DNA of 51,614 nucleotides. Origin: Fredinandcohnia onubensis (lineage in GTDB: Bacteria > Bacillota > Bacilli > Bacillales > Bacillaceae_L). The position numbers and the translations under genes are program-made. This document shows, one piece after another, positions 17,728 through 27,858 of this stretch. The stretch lies in assembly GCF_002734215.1 (NCBI RefSeq), contig NZ_NSEB01000009.1, positions 1 through 51,614 on the forward strand, read 5' to 3'. Under the pieces are notes generated by a model that saw only the letters and a program-made list of their open reading frames with translations, was not told the origin of the DNA and made no database searches. Each line of letters starts with the position of its first letter. Position 1 is the first letter of the stretch.

Positions 17728-18870
17728 ATGACATTTATTCGCAGAAGAATTTTTATACTTATCATCACTGTTATGGTTCTCTTAGGCTTAGTTCCTCAAA
17801 AAACGAGCGCGCTTTCTGTTAGTGCAAAAGGTGCGATCTTAATAGAGCAAGAGTCTGGTAGAATTTTGTTTGAAAAAAATGCCCATCAACGAATGAGAAT
17901 CGCAAGTATTACAAAAATCATGACGGCTATTCTCGCCATTGAATCTGGGAAATTAAACGAGATGGTTAAGGTGAGTAATAAAGCTGTACGAACAGAAGGC
18001 TCGTCCTTATATTTAAAGCCTAATGAACAAGTAAAGCTCGAGGATTTAGTTTATGGATTGATGTTACGATCGGGTAATGACTCTGCAGTTGCTATCGCAG
18101 AGCATGTGGGAGGTAGTTTGGAAGGCTTTGTTTTTATGATGAACCAAAAAGCTGCTGAAATTGGTATGCAAAATACAGAGTTTGCAAATCCACACGGGTT
18201 GGATGACCATGAAAATCACTATTCATCCGCTTATGATATGGCCATTTTAACGCGTTATGCGATGATGAATGAAAAATATCGTGAGATTGCCGGTACAAAA
18301 GTGCATCGTGCCCCTAACCCGACTGAAAAATGGGATCGTGTTTGGAGAAATAAAAATAAGTTACTGACGAAGCTTTATCCGTATAGCACAGGTGGAAAAA
18401 CAGGCTATACCAAGCGGGCCAAACGGACCTTAGTATCAACTGCAACAAAGGATGGAATTGATTTAATTGCTGTAACGATAAATGCCTCTGATGACTGGAA
18501 TGACCATATGAATATGTTTAACAGAGCATTTGAAACGTATGATTTAGTGAAGGTCATTAAAGAAGGCGATCTTCAAACAGACAATAGTTTTTATAAAGGG
18601 AAGGTATTTGTGGACCATGACTTCATGTACCCACTAAATGAAGAAGAGAAAAAGAATATTAAGCTCGATATTTCTTTATTAGAACCTGAAAAAGAGTGGC
18701 GCAAACCAGAGGCCGTTCCGGACATAGTAGGAACGATTACTGTGAACCTTGGTGATGAGACGATTGAGGAGATGCCTATCTATTTTGATAACGGCAATGT
18801 CAAAAGGTCTAAGGAAACATTCTGGGAAACAATAAAAAGTATCTTTCTAGTAATTTTAGGGGTTAGATGA
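17728..18870 (+). CDS. dacB: Sporulation D-alanyl-D-alanine carboxypeptidase (PBP5*)
   Basis: Trims the terminal D-alanine from peptide side chains in the spore cortex and so sets cortex cross-linking. The serine peptidase motifs are complete: SITK (S60, K63), SGN (S115-N117) and KTG (K224-G226). An N-terminal signal sequence ends near TSALS (about 29), and an amphipathic C-terminus (FWETIKSIFLVILGVR) probably anchors it to the membrane. ATG 17728 lies behind ACGGGGAT; the frame stays open upstream to 17587 but without ribosome site and across the promoter. 380 residues. The stop overlaps spmA, whose product works in the same process. Confidence 0.94.
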   Translation: MTFIRRRIFILIITVMVLLGLVPQKTSALSVSAKGAILIEQESGRILFEKNAHQRMRIASITKIMTAILAIESGKLNEMVKVSNKAVRTEGSSLYLKPNEQVKLEDLVYGLMLRSGNDSAVAIAEHVGGSLEGFVFMMNQKAAEIGMQNTEFANPHGLDDHENHYSSAYDMAILTRYAMMNEKYREIAGTKVHRAPNPTEKWDRVWRNKNKLLTKLYPYSTGGKTGYTKRAKRTLVSTATKDGIDLIAVTINASDDWNDHMNMFNRAFETYDLVKVIKEGDLQTDNSFYKGKVFVDHDFMYPLNEEEKKNIKLDISLLEPEKEWRKPEAVPDIVGTITVNLGDETIEEMPIYFDNGNVKRSKETFWETIKSIFLVILGVR

Positions 18871-18872
18871 CG

Positions 18873-19472
18873 ATGGTTAATATCATATGGGTTGCGATGA
18901 CAATTATTGGGATTATCTTTGCCGTAGTGAATGGAACAATCAGCGAGGTAAATGAAGCGATTTTTAAGGGAGCATCAGAAGCAGTTACTATTTGTATTGG
19001 TTTAATTAGTGTCCTTGTTTTTTGGTTAGGTCTTATGAGAATTGCACAAGAAGCTGGCTTATTAGAAAAACTCTCGAAATTATTTCGTCCAGTGGTTAGA
19101 CGGTTATTCCCAGAAGTTCCGGTAGAGCATCCAGCTATGGGATATATCCTATCAAATATGATTGCGAATATGTTTGGACTCGGAAATGCGGCAACACCCA
19201 TGGGAATTAAAGCGATGGAGCAACTAAGAGAACTGAATGGGGGCAAAACCTCGGCTAGTCGATCAATGATTACGTTTCTAGCGATTAATACTTCGAGTTT
19301 GACGCTTATCCCAACTACTGTAATTGCGATTAGGATGACCTACGAATCTACAAATCCAACAGAAATTGTGGGAACAACCCTCATAGCAACGATTTGTTCG
19401 ACTATAGGAGCCATACTAATAGATCGATATTTTTATTATCGACGGATGAAGAAGGGTGGCTTGGAAAAATGA
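18873..19472 (+). CDS. spmA: Spore maturation protein A
   Basis: Polytopic membrane protein (199 residues) needed with SpmB for full dehydration of the spore core. It carries the nucleoside-recognition-like Gate domain; LGNAATPMGIKAMEQ and NTSSLTLIPTTVIA are typical. Starts at ATG 18873 (family-like MVNIIW); ATG 18867, which overlaps the dacB stop as ATGA, is equally possible and adds two residues. Co-transcribed with dacB and spmB. Confidence 0.94.
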   Translation: MVNIIWVAMTIIGIIFAVVNGTISEVNEAIFKGASEAVTICIGLISVLVFWLGLMRIAQEAGLLEKLSKLFRPVVRRLFPEVPVEHPAMGYILSNMIANMFGLGNAATPMGIKAMEQLRELNGGKTSASRSMITFLAINTSSLTLIPTTVIAIRMTYESTNPTEIVGTTLIATICSTIGAILIDRYFYYRRMKKGGLEK

Positions 19473-19999
19473 GCATAATCAATTCCATATCACTTTGGCT
19501 AATACCTGCGATTATAGGATTTATCCTTCTCTATGGGACATTTAAAAGAATTCCAACCTATGAAACGTTTGTAGAGGGAGGAAAGGAAGGAATTAAGATA
19601 TCCTTTTCCATCATCCCGTTTTTGGTTGGGATGTTAGTTTCCATTTCAATCTTTCGAGCATCAGGTGCAATGGAGTTTTTCATTAATTTAATTCGCCCTG
19701 CGCTTGAATTTGTTGGATTTCCTGCAGAAGTTGCTCCATTAGCGCTGATTAGGCCAATATCTGGAACAGCAGCGTTAGGAATGACGACAGATTTAATTGC
19801 TACATATGGCCCTGATTCTTTTATTGGTATACTTGCTTCGACCATGCAAGGAAGTACAGATACAACGTTGTATATTTTAACTGTCTATTTCGGAGCTGTT
19901 GGAATTAAGAAAATGGGAGATGCACTAAAGGTCGGTCTTTTGGCGGATTTAGTTGGCATCGTGGCGAGTATAATTGTCGTAACTTTAATATTTGGTTAA
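19469..19999 (+). CDS. spmB: Spore maturation protein B
   Basis: Second Gate-domain membrane protein of the pair (176 residues), related to SpmA: LIRPISGTAALGMTTDLIATYGPDSFIG and MQGSTDTTLYILTVYFGAVG are conserved. Acts with SpmA in spore core dehydration. The true start is ATG 19469, overlapping the spmA stop as ATGA and preceded by GAAGGG; the frame happens to be open back to 19394 inside spmA. Confidence 0.94.
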   Translation: MSIINSISLWLIPAIIGFILLYGTFKRIPTYETFVEGGKEGIKISFSIIPFLVGMLVSISIFRASGAMEFFINLIRPALEFVGFPAEVAPLALIRPISGTAALGMTTDLIATYGPDSFIGILASTMQGSTDTTLYILTVYFGAVGIKKMGDALKVGLLADLVGIVASIIVVTLIFG

Positions 20000-20002
20000 G
20001 TT

Positions 20003-20034
20003 GAAAACACGTGAAAACGTGTTTTCTTTTTTTA
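20003..20034 (+). terminator. Terminator of the dacB-spmAB operon
   Basis: Perfect 10-bp stem GAAAACACGT/ACGTGTTTTC with a GAAA tetraloop, then TTTTTTT. Confidence 0.9.
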
Positions 20035-20126
20035 TATAGGAAAGTTCTGGGTTGGGCATACTAGAGAATGTTTTTATCTTGTGAAAATACAAAGAAACAA
20101 GTAAGATGTTTAAGGGGTGAGCATAG

Positions 20127-20861
20127 ATGGAACGTTTACAGAAAGTAATAGCACATGCAGGTGTAGCATCAAGGAGAAAAGCTGAGGAGCTTATTGTTGC
20201 TGGACATGTTAAGGTGAATGGAAAAGTTGTAAAGGAGCTAGGTATTAAAGTAGGCTCAAACGATAAAATTGAGGTAAGCGGCATTCCACTTGAAAGGGAA
20301 GAGCCTGTTTATTTTTTATTTTATAAACCACGTTCTGTGATTTCTAGTGTAAGTGATGATAAGGGTAGAAAAGTTGTAACCGACTTTTTCCCAGAAACAA
20401 AAGAACGTATTTACCCAGTTGGCAGACTGGATTATGATACGTCCGGATTGCTTTTACTAACGAATGACGGTGAGTTTGCAAATCTTTTAATGCATCCAAA
20501 GTATGAGATTGAGAAGGTTTATGTGGCGAAACTTAAGGGTATTCCGCCTAAAGAAAAGCTTCGTCAATTAGAACGAGGAATAAAGCTAGAAGATGGTAAG
20601 ACGGCTCCTGCTAAAGTAAAGCTTATTTCAATGGATAAGCGAAAACAAACTTCAATTGTCGAAATTAGCATTCATGAAGGAAGAAACAGACAGGTAAAAA
20701 GAATGTTTGAGGCGATTGGACATCAAGTAATGAAGCTTAAGAGAGAAAAGTTTGGCTTCCTTACTCTAAACGGCTTAAGTACAGGTGAATTCAGAGAACT
20801 ACTTCCACATGAAGTTAAGCAATTAAGAGCTTTAGCAAGTACGAAAAATAATCGATTGTAG
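20127..20861 (+). CDS. rluB: 23S rRNA pseudouridine synthase RluB
   Basis: Makes a pseudouridine in helix 90 region of 23S rRNA (position about 2605 in E. coli numbering, by family). An N-terminal S4 RNA-binding domain (MERLQKVIAHAGVASRRKAEELI) is followed by the synthase domain with the catalytic aspartate motif GRLDYDTSGLLLLTNDGE and the RNRQVKRM segment near the end. 244 residues, preceded by AAGGGGTG. Transcribed alone. Confidence 0.94.
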   Translation: MERLQKVIAHAGVASRRKAEELIVAGHVKVNGKVVKELGIKVGSNDKIEVSGIPLEREEPVYFLFYKPRSVISSVSDDKGRKVVTDFFPETKERIYPVGRLDYDTSGLLLLTNDGEFANLLMHPKYEIEKVYVAKLKGIPPKEKLRQLERGIKLEDGKTAPAKVKLISMDKRKQTSIVEISIHEGRNRQVKRMFEAIGHQVMKLKREKFGFLTLNGLSTGEFRELLPHEVKQLRALASTKNNRL

Positions 20862-20885
20862 GGAATAGTTTATTCGGATCAATCA

Positions 20886-20982
20886 AGCTTTACTCGCTCT
20901 ATTTAGTAAGCTAGGGTGTGACTAAATTACATGAAATCTTTTCGGAAAAGAAGCTTTCTCCTAAGTCTCATGAAATTTAGTC
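20886..20982. other. Structured non-coding region between rluB and resA
   Basis: Two inverted repeats lie in this 255-base gene-free gap (20862-21116). AGCTT-TACT (20886-20894) can pair with AGTAAGCT (20905-20912). A 15-base arm at 20920-20934 (GACTAAATTACATGA) pairs with 20968-20982 (TCATGAAATTTAGTC) with a single mismatch; the 33-base interior holds a small CTTTT/AAAAG hairpin. No T-run follows, so it is not a simple terminator. Identity unknown. Confidence 0.5.
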
Positions 20983-21058
20983 CAATCTAGTCTGGCGATA
21001 ATGGTTCTCAATTGTCACATAACCTTCAAAATGTATGCAATGTCGCTATATTAATAAG

Positions 21059-21067
21059 TGCTATAAT
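21059..21067 (+). promoter_or_regulatory. Extended -10 promoter element of resABC
   Basis: TGCTATAAT is a perfect extended -10 box, 50 bases before resA. No good -35 is present at 17 bases, which fits an activator-dependent promoter; in B. subtilis ResD activates resA. ATTGTCACATAA at 21011-21022 could be part of a ResD site, but that is a guess. Confidence 0.55.
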
Positions 21068-21116
21068 GGCAAAGAAAGTACACATCAAATCAAATATAAA
21101 ATAAAGGGAGATTTCA

Positions 21117-21647
21117 ATGGACAAGAAAAAGCGACGATTAGTTATGCGGACCGTCATATTATTACTTCTCGCCGCTGCACTCGTTTATACATTGTATATC
21201 AATTTCTTTACTAGTAAGGAAAAGGTTGCAGTAGGGGATAAGGCGCCAGATTTTGTCGTAACTGACTTGAACGGGAAAGAACACCATTTGTCGGAGTATA
21301 GAGGGGAAAAAGGTGTGTTCTTAAACTTCTGGGGGACATGGTGTGAGCCGTGTCAACGTGAATTCCCATATATTGATACATACTATCAGGAATATAAGGA
21401 TCAAGGGATTGAAGTCATCGCAATCAATGTCGGTGAGCCGCAATTCAGTGTTAATAATTTTATTAAAAAGTATGACTTATCATTTCCTGTTGTAATCGAT
21501 AAAGGAAACCAGTTGTTAAATGCCTATGGAATTGACCCGTTGCCAACAACTTTATTAATTGATAAGGATGGAAAAGTTGTTAAAATAATCACGGGCGAGA
21601 TGACAAATAAGATGGTGCGAGATTATATGGAGCAAATTAAGCCATAG
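21117..21647 (+). CDS. resA: Thiol-disulfide oxidoreductase ResA
   Basis: Membrane-tethered thioredoxin-like protein that reduces the disulfide in apocytochrome c on the outer side of the membrane so that haem can be attached. A single N-terminal helix (about 11-30) acts as anchor; the active site WGTWCEPCQ (C76, C79) and the cis-proline loop PLPTTLLID are present, including the glutamate typical of ResA between the cysteines. 176 residues. AAGGGAG lies upstream of the ATG. First of the resABC cytochrome c biogenesis genes. Confidence 0.95.
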   Translation: MDKKKRRLVMRTVILLLLAAALVYTLYINFFTSKEKVAVGDKAPDFVVTDLNGKEHHLSEYRGEKGVFLNFWGTWCEPCQREFPYIDTYYQEYKDQGIEVIAINVGEPQFSVNNFIKKYDLSFPVVIDKGNQLLNAYGIDPLPTTLLIDKDGKVVKIITGEMTNKMVRDYMEQIKP

Positions 21648-21659
21648 GGAGTTATTTTT

Positions 21660-23330
21660 ATGGAAAACGTTAAATGCGAATGTGGGCATGTAAATCCACA
21701 TGGTACAATTTTTTGTGAGGCTTGTGGTAAACCTGTCCAAAACGAAGAAGAAAATCAGGGTGAAAAAGAGAAAAAGCCATTGCTAGATATGAGGTATGAG
21801 GGTAGTGCAAGGCGCTCTCAAACCTATAATAAATCAGTAGTTGATAAGATATGGAATTTCTTTTCCTCTGTAAAAGTGGGGATTTGGATTATCGTTGTGC
21901 TTCTAATTGCTTCAGCATTGGGGACTATTTATCCGCAAGAATTATACATACCTCCAGCAATGAATCCAGCTGATTTCTATGAACAAGAATATGGCATCAC
22001 AGGAAGATTATATTATCAGTTAGGTTTCCACAACCTATATGGTTCTTGGTGGTATATGATTCTAATAGCAATGCTTGGTGTTTCCTTAATTATTTGTAGC
22101 ATAGACCGTGTAGTACCTCTGTATAAAGCATTAAAAAAACAAGGTGTTACACGTCACGAAAGTTTTCTAAAAAGACAGCGTGTATATGGTAAAAACACTG
22201 TCGAAAATATCGAGAAGGACTTTGAAAATGTTAAGGAGAAACTAAGGAAGAAACATTATTCTGTACGTGAAGAAAATGGGAATATTTTAGCCGAAAAGGG
22301 TCGTTTTTCTCGATGGGGCCCATATGTAAACCATTGTGGACTTATTCTTTTTCTTATTGGTGCGATGCTTCGTTTTGTACCTGGAATGTACATTGATGAA
22401 GTACTCTGGCTTCGTGAGGGAGAAACAGCTAGTGTACCAGGAACAGATGGAAAATATTATTTAAAGAGCGAACAATTTCTTGTAGAAGTTTACGAGAAGG
22501 GCAAAGAAAAAGAAGTATTTGATGAAGCGATTGAACTTGCCGGAAATGCGATGGTAGTAAAAAACTATCAAACAGATGTTACGTTATTTGAACGTACAGA
22601 TGAAATTATTCCTGGAGTGGAACCAGAATTAAAAGAAGTTAAATCTCACGAAATTCGAGTAAATGAACCATTAAAGCATGACCATTATGCAGTCTACCAA
22701 GTCGACTATAAATTAAATGAATTTAGCACGATGTCCTTTACAATGGTAGACAAAGAGACGAATCAGGAATTTGGTTCAATTACAATTAACTTAAGAGATC
22801 CGCAAGATAAATATGACTTAGGTAACGGATATTCAATCGAGTTGGCAAGCTATTTCCCTGATTTCTTTTTTAATGATGAAGGGGAACCTGCCACAAAAAC
22901 AAAGATACCGAATAACCCAGCATTTGTATTTAAAATGTATGCTCCGGATAAACCAGAAGGAGAAATCAGTTTCGTAGCTATTCAGCAAAATATCGAGCCT
23001 GTGGGTGAGAATAAGTATAAAATGGCGTTTTCTGGTATTGATATGAAGAACGTATCTGGATTAACTGTCAGAAGAGACTTTACATTATGGATACTTGCTT
23101 TGGGTGGTGCAATATTTATGATTGGTGTTATTCAAGGATCATACTGGCACCATCGTCGGATTTGGATTCAGCGAAAGAATAATGAAGTTATTGTTGCTGG
23201 ACATACAAATAAAAACTGGTTTGGCTTGAAAAATGAAATTCGTTATGTATTAGCAGATACCGGAATCGCCGAACCTATCGATCAAGTTGATGCGAAAAAT
23301 AAGGAAAATAAGGAAAATAAGGAGGGATAA
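21660..23330 (+). CDS. resB: Cytochrome c biogenesis protein ResB
   Basis: Large membrane subunit of the System II haem-delivery complex that works with ResC. It begins with a small zinc-ribbon-like motif (C6-x-C8 and C19-x2-C22), followed by membrane segments near 64-84, 130-148, 208-226 and 470-490 and a large extracytoplasmic domain between the third and fourth. The sequences [19 protein letters not shown] and [16 protein letters not shown] match the ResB family. 556 residues; the repeated [11 protein letters not shown] tail is unusual but harmless-looking. Two bases separate it from resC. Confidence 0.94.
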   Translation: MENVKCECGHVNPHGTIFCEACGKPVQNEEENQGEKEKKPLLDMRYEGSARRSQTYNKSVVDKIWNFFSSVKVGIWIIVVLLIASALGTIYPQELYIPPAMNPADFYEQEYGITGRLYYQLGFHNLYGSWWYMILIAMLGVSLIICSIDRVVPLYKALKKQGVTRHESFLKRQRVYGKNTVENIEKDFENVKEKLRKKHYSVREENGNILAEKGRFSRWGPYVNHCGLILFLIGAMLRFVPGMYIDEVLWLREGETASVPGTDGKYYLKSEQFLVEVYEKGKEKEVFDEAIELAGNAMVVKNYQTDVTLFERTDEIIPGVEPELKEVKSHEIRVNEPLKHDHYAVYQVDYKLNEFSTMSFTMVDKETNQEFGSITINLRDPQDKYDLGNGYSIELASYFPDFFFNDEGEPATKTKIPNNPAFVFKMYAPDKPEGEISFVAIQQNIEPVGENKYKMAFSGIDMKNVSGLTVRRDFTLWILALGGAIFMIGVIQGSYWHHRRIWIQRKNNEVIVAGHTNKNWFGLKNEIRYVLADTGIAEPIDQVDAKNKENKENKEG

Positions 23331-23332
23331 AA

Positions 23333-24505
23333 ATGGCTGAATTAAGTTCAAATTTGCTATATGCTGCTTTTTTTCTCTATCTTGTGGCAACATTTGTCTT
23401 TGGTGGAGCGATTCGAGATAAAAAAAGTGCAAATGGGTATAACCGCTGGTCCCATATCGGGATTGCTGTTACAATCATTGGATTTGCTGCACAGTTAGGC
23501 TATTTTTTTACCCGATGGATTGCAGCTGGACATGCACCAGTTAGTAACCTATTTGAATTTATTACATTTTTCGGAATGATGCTAGTCCTAGCGTTTATCA
23601 TTATTTACTTTATATATAAAACAAGTATTTTAGGACTGTTTACTTTACCGATTGCATTATTAGTTATTGCTTATGGAAGTATGTTTTCAAGAGAGATCTC
23701 TCCATTAATTCCAGCTTTACAAAGTGATTGGCTACACATTCACGTTACGACTGCTGCATTAGGGCAAGCAATTCTTTCAATAAGTTTTGTCGCAGGTATC
23801 CTTTATCTTTTAAAAAGTGTGGATCAGTCTATCAAAAGCAAGGAAACATTTTGGTTAGAATTTGTCATGTATGTATTAGTGGTTGTTGTTGGATTCGTAG
23901 CCATTTCGACTGCATTTGGTGCTATGAAATATGAATCAGTGTTTTCATGGGTGGATAAAGACAACGTTGAAGCTGAGATGGTATTCAAATTACCTGCTTT
24001 GGTAGTACCTAATGAAGGCGAATTACTAACAGATGGTAAGTTTTCTAGCGGGATTGAATTACCTGCCTTATTAAGTGCTAGAAAAGTAAATACATTACTT
24101 TGGTCAATTATTTCAGGATCTATTCTATATGGATTACTTCGTTTAATTTTACGTAAACGTGTAGGTGCCGCTTTACAGCCTTTAACAAGAAGATTAAATT
24201 TAGACTTAACTGATGAAATTGGTTATCGTTCTGTAGCAATAGGATTCCCAGTATTCACGTTAGGCGCATTAATTTTTGCTATGATTTGGGCGCAAATTGC
24301 ATGGACTCGCTTCTGGGGCTGGGACCCTAAAGAGGTATGGGCACTTATTACTTGGCTCTTCTATGCAGCATTTTTACACTTGAGGCTTTCAAAAGGATGG
24401 CATGGTAAAAAATCTGCGTGGCTTGCGGTAGTTGGATTCTTCATAATTATGTTTAATACTATATTTGTAAATTTAGTTATTGCTGGTTTACACTCATATG
24501 CATAA
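23333..24505 (+). CDS. resC: Cytochrome c biogenesis protein ResC
   Basis: CcsA/CcmC-type membrane protein that carries haem to the outer face with ResB. About eight helices are visible; the tryptophan-rich haem-handling motif [14 protein letters not shown] and conserved histidines ([29 protein letters not shown] at the end) are intact. 390 residues. It ends the resABC unit: a strong terminator follows, separating it from the regulators resDE. Confidence 0.95.
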   Translation: MAELSSNLLYAAFFLYLVATFVFGGAIRDKKSANGYNRWSHIGIAVTIIGFAAQLGYFFTRWIAAGHAPVSNLFEFITFFGMMLVLAFIIIYFIYKTSILGLFTLPIALLVIAYGSMFSREISPLIPALQSDWLHIHVTTAALGQAILSISFVAGILYLLKSVDQSIKSKETFWLEFVMYVLVVVVGFVAISTAFGAMKYESVFSWVDKDNVEAEMVFKLPALVVPNEGELLTDGKFSSGIELPALLSARKVNTLLWSIISGSILYGLLRLILRKRVGAALQPLTRRLNLDLTDEIGYRSVAIGFPVFTLGALIFAMIWAQIAWTRFWGWDPKEVWALITWLFYAAFLHLRLSKGWHGKKSAWLAVVGFFIIMFNTIFVNLVIAGLHSYA

Positions 24506-24507
24506 TA

Positions 24508-24541
24508 AAAAAGCCTTCATCATTTGATGAAGGCTTTTTAT
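24508..24541 (+). terminator. Terminator between resC and resD
   Basis: AAAAAGCCTTCATCA is followed at once by its complement TGATGAAGGCTTTTT (15 positions; the innermost pairs form the loop). It makes read-through from resABC into resDE partial at best. Confidence 0.88.
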
Positions 24542-24684
24542 CTAACATTTTTTGTGTCGAATTATCGACTTTTCCCTCATTGGATAAACTAGTGTGATAT
24601 ATGTTATAGCAAATTATGAAATTTTTATGTACGATAGTGATGTAGAGAAATATTCTTTCGGAAAGAAAATGGAGGAATAACCAA

Positions 24685-25401
24685 ATGGAAAATGAAGCGA
24701 AAATTTTAGTTGTCGATGATGAAGAGAGAATTCGTCGTTTACTTAAAATGTATTTAGAAAGAGAAAATTATGCAATTGAAGAAGCGGAAAATGGAAATAT
24801 TGCCTTAGAAAAGGCTATGAAAAATGATTATGATCTCATTTTATTAGACCTCATGATGCCAGAAAAAGATGGAATTGAGGTATGTCGTGAATTGCGTGAG
24901 AAGAAATCAACTCCGATTATTATGCTTACTGCTAAAGGAGAAGAAGTAAACCGCGTGCAAGGCTTTGAAGTCGGTACTGATGATTATATAGTAAAGCCAT
25001 TTAGTCCAAGAGAAGTTGTTCTTCGAGTAAAAGCTTTACTAAGAAGGGCATCACTTACAACCTATCTTCAAACTGAAACAACGGCTAAGGATGTTATCGT
25101 GTTTCCACATTTAACAATTGATAATGATGCACACCGTGTGCTTGCAGATGGCAAGGAAGTAGGCTTAACACCGAAGGAATATGAACTCCTATGCTTTTTA
25201 GCAAAATCACCTGACAAAGTATTTGATCGTGAACAACTATTAAAGGAAGTATGGCATTACGAATTCTTTGGCGATCTTCGTACTGTAGATACACATGTTA
25301 AACGCTTACGTGAAAAGTTAAATAAAGTGTCTCAGGATGCAGCGAAAATGATAGTAACTGTATGGGGCGTTGGTTATAAATTTGAGGTTGGACAAGAATG
25401 A
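24685..25401 (+). CDS. resD: Response regulator ResD
   Basis: OmpR-type regulator controlling respiration and anaerobic genes with ResE. The receiver domain has the acidic pocket D11/D12, phosphorylation site D55 (LILLDLMMP) and K104 (YIVKPF); the C-terminal winged helix carries LTPKEYELL and [11 protein letters not shown]. 238 residues. GGAGGAATAACC lies before the ATG. Its gene overlaps resE by four bases (ATGA). Confidence 0.94.
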   Translation: MENEAKILVVDDEERIRRLLKMYLERENYAIEEAENGNIALEKAMKNDYDLILLDLMMPEKDGIEVCRELREKKSTPIIMLTAKGEEVNRVQGFEVGTDDYIVKPFSPREVVLRVKALLRRASLTTYLQTETTAKDVIVFPHLTIDNDAHRVLADGKEVGLTPKEYELLCFLAKSPDKVFDREQLLKEVWHYEFFGDLRTVDTHVKRLREKLNKVSQDAAKMIVTVWGVGYKFEVGQE

Positions 25402-27185
25402 AATTTTGGAGAAGTGTAGTAGGAAAACTATGGGCAACCATTCTTTTACTGTTTTCCTTTGTGTTATTTGTTTTAACGGTACTATTCATGGAGTACTTTG
25501 AGAATTACCATATTCAAGAAGCAGAAAGAAGCTTAACTCAACTTGCTGCAAATATTGCTGTTATTATGGAGCAGCATGAGGATAAAGATGTAGCAAGGAA
25601 CCTTGCTTGGGAGCTTGTGAATGATGAAACAAAGGTTATTATTGCGGCAGACGAAAACACGTTATGGGTATCTCCTGATCGAATCGCTGTTCCAAACATT
25701 CCTGTAACAGTTATTACAGAGGACCCAGATCTTAGACGTGTTATTACAAACGACCAAAACGCAAGCAAAAAGATAAAACTAACTGAAAGTGGAAAAACTC
25801 CTCAAGAGCAAACACAAGAAATATTTGTGGTTGGGGCCCCTCTTCACATCGAAAATGACCAGATGGGTGCAGTTTTTCTCTATCAATCCTTAGATGTAGT
25901 TCAAAAGACTACCAAGGATACTACTCAATTCATAATATTGGCTGCAGGTATCGGAATTGTCCTTACAACAGTTTTTGCCTTCTTTCTATTAACGCGTATT
26001 ACAGCTCCTTTGCGTAAAATGAGGGAAGCTGCTACTGAAGTAGCTAAAGGGAAATTTGATACGAAGGTTCCTATACTTACTCATGACGAAATTGGCGCTT
26101 TAGGAATGGCGCTAAACCAAATGGGAAGGCAGTTAAAATATAATATAAATGCCCTTAATCAGGAGAAAGAGCAGCTTGCAAGCATATTAAACAGTATGGC
26201 GGACGGAGTTATCACTTTAAATCGTGATGGAACGATATTGGTAACTAACCCACCTGCGGAACGCTTTTTGCAAGCTTGGTATTACCAACAAGGTATGTAT
26301 CAGGACGTTGGTCAAGAGCTTCCACCAGAGGTCAAGGATTTATTTCAACGTTCCGTTTCGTTTGAAAAGGAGCAATTTATTGAAATTAGTCTTCAAGGCA
26401 GAACATGGGTTATTTTAATGAGTCCACTTTACAATCAGACGTATATTAGGGGTGCCGTTGCGGTACTTCGTGATATGACGGAGGAAAGACGTTTGGACAA
26501 GCTACGTGAAGATTTTATTGCTAATGTTTCTCACGAACTGCGAACTCCGATCGCAATGCTCCAGGGCTATAGTGAAGCAATTATGGATGACATTGCGAGC
26601 TCCGAGGAAGAGCGAAAGGAAATTACCAAAGTCATCTATGATGAGTCATTACGAATGGGTCGACTTGTCAACGAGTTATTAGATTTGGCTAGAATGCAAT
26701 CTGGGAATATTACCTTAAATAAAGAAAAAGTTGATTTCGATACCCTTATTAATCGTGTGATTCGGAAATTCCAAGGCTTAGCTAAGGATAATCAAATAAC
26801 GTTAACTGCTACAAAGGTAGACGAAATTGGTGAAATCTATATAGATTCTGATCGTATTGAGCAAGTTTTTACAAACTTAATTGATAATGCAATTAGACAT
26901 ACCGATGTAAATGGTCAGGTTGTCGTACATGTTACTGGTCAAGAAACTTCAATAAAAGTTGATATTAAGGATACGGGTTCTGGAATTCCAGAAGAAGATT
27001 TACCTTTTGTATTTGAACGGTTCTATAAGGCGGACAAGGCTAGAACAAGAGGAAAATCTGGTACTGGTTTAGGACTTGCGATTGTAAAAAACATTATTAG
27101 TGCACACAACGGGAATATCTCGGTCCATAGTAAGCTTGGTGAAGGAACGACATTTACTTTCGTAATCCCTCGAAAAAGTGAGTAA
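25398..27185 (+). CDS. resE: Sensor histidine kinase ResE
   Basis: Membrane kinase partner of ResD. Order of parts: first helix about 12-32, extracytoplasmic region, second helix about 175-198, HAMP linker ([19 protein letters not shown]), PAS-like domain (about 255-360), dimerisation box [15 protein letters not shown] with the phosphorylated histidine, and the ATPase boxes [18 protein letters not shown] and GTGLGLAIV. 595 residues, normal length. Translationally coupled to resD. Confidence 0.94.
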   Translation: MKFWRSVVGKLWATILLLFSFVLFVLTVLFMEYFENYHIQEAERSLTQLAANIAVIMEQHEDKDVARNLAWELVNDETKVIIAADENTLWVSPDRIAVPNIPVTVITEDPDLRRVITNDQNASKKIKLTESGKTPQEQTQEIFVVGAPLHIENDQMGAVFLYQSLDVVQKTTKDTTQFIILAAGIGIVLTTVFAFFLLTRITAPLRKMREAATEVAKGKFDTKVPILTHDEIGALGMALNQMGRQLKYNINALNQEKEQLASILNSMADGVITLNRDGTILVTNPPAERFLQAWYYQQGMYQDVGQELPPEVKDLFQRSVSFEKEQFIEISLQGRTWVILMSPLYNQTYIRGAVAVLRDMTEERRLDKLREDFIANVSHELRTPIAMLQGYSEAIMDDIASSEEERKEITKVIYDESLRMGRLVNELLDLARMQSGNITLNKEKVDFDTLINRVIRKFQGLAKDNQITLTATKVDEIGEIYIDSDRIEQVFTNLIDNAIRHTDVNGQVVVHVTGQETSIKVDIKDTGSGIPEEDLPFVFERFYKADKARTRGKSGTGLGLAIVKNIISAHNGNISVHSKLGEGTTFTFVIPRKSE

Positions 27186-27324
27186 TTTGAAAAAACGTGG
27201 CGAAGATTCTTGTTCCATAAGAAACAATTTCCTTGTCAAAGGAAAACTCTTCTTGTAATATAGGGATTGTTAAATAGAAAGTTAAATAATTTATTGAATT
27301 TTAGGTGTCAGAGAAAGTAGTATA

Positions 27325-27495
27325 ATTCTTTTTGACTTAAAAGGGAATCTGGTGTGAATCCAGAACTGCCCCCGCAACTGTAAAAGTGGACGAAATGAGA
27401 AGAACCACTGTATGACTGGATGGCGAATGCTGTTCAACATATGGGAAGGACTCAAAGTAGGAAGAAGCTTAAGTCAGTAGACCTGCCTAATTCAT
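27325..27495 (+). promoter_or_regulatory. Cobalamin riboswitch
   Basis: Class features are plain: TTTTGACTTAAAAGGGAAT and GGTGTGAATCCAGAACTGCC at the 5' side, the core CCCCGCAACTGTAA, and a 3' B12-box-like TTAAGTCAGTAGACCTGCC. It lies about 140 bases after resE and leads to the lipoprotein and ECF genes, so these are probably repressed by adenosylcobalamin. An AATTCTC/GAGAATT hairpin (27505-27527) and a strong terminator (27573-27604) follow as the expression platform. Confidence 0.9.
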
Positions 27496-27572
27496 TTCTT
27501 TTTTAATTCTCCGGGGTGCGAGAATTAGCATTAAAACACCATGCTTTTTTGTTGTTTTTCTGTTATATCTTC

Positions 27573-27604
27573 AAAGCTCACCCCAAGGGTGAGCTTTTAT
27601 TATT
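27573..27604 (+). terminator. Terminator of the cobalamin riboswitch
   Basis: AAAGCTCACCC/GGGTGAGCTTT, an 11-bp perfect stem with a CAA loop, is followed by TATTATTTTATT. Its position between aptamer and gene fits riboswitch-controlled attenuation. Confidence 0.82.
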
Positions 27605-27800
27605 TTATTCCGCAGAAGAAGGACACTTCTGCGAAATTAAAATAAGAGCCTCCGGCGGATGCCACGATTATTCAAAGGAAACTTTTCGATCTGTAAGATC
27701 AAAGACTAAGAACGCCACATCCTGTGGCAACGTCTTTATGACCCACTTCCTGTGGGCCTAAAAATGGGGCGCAAATACGCCAAGGCGCATTTGATTCGAT
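27605..27800. repeat. Palindrome-rich intergenic repeat in the leader
   Basis: Five hairpin-forming segments follow each other: CGCAGAAG/CTTCTGCG (27611-27633), GATCT/AGATC (27688-27700), AAAGAC/GTCTTT (27701-27737) enclosing GCCACA/TGTGGC (27714-27728), and CCCAC/GTGGG (27742-27756), then GGCGC-rich sequence with CGCATTT. The base composition is clearly higher in G+C than the surroundings and no coding frame makes sense. This looks like a dispersed non-coding repeat of Bacillaceae genomes that landed in the riboswitch leader; copy number cannot be seen here. Confidence 0.6.
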
Positions 27801-27858
27801 GTTAGGTGCATAAAACACTTATTCATACACATATTTTAACAAAAGGGGAGCTAGAAAC

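Noticed and set aside
27516-27761. 81-codon frame in the cobalamin leader
   Set aside because: Runs through the terminator and the palindromic repeat; no ribosome site and no protein-like composition.
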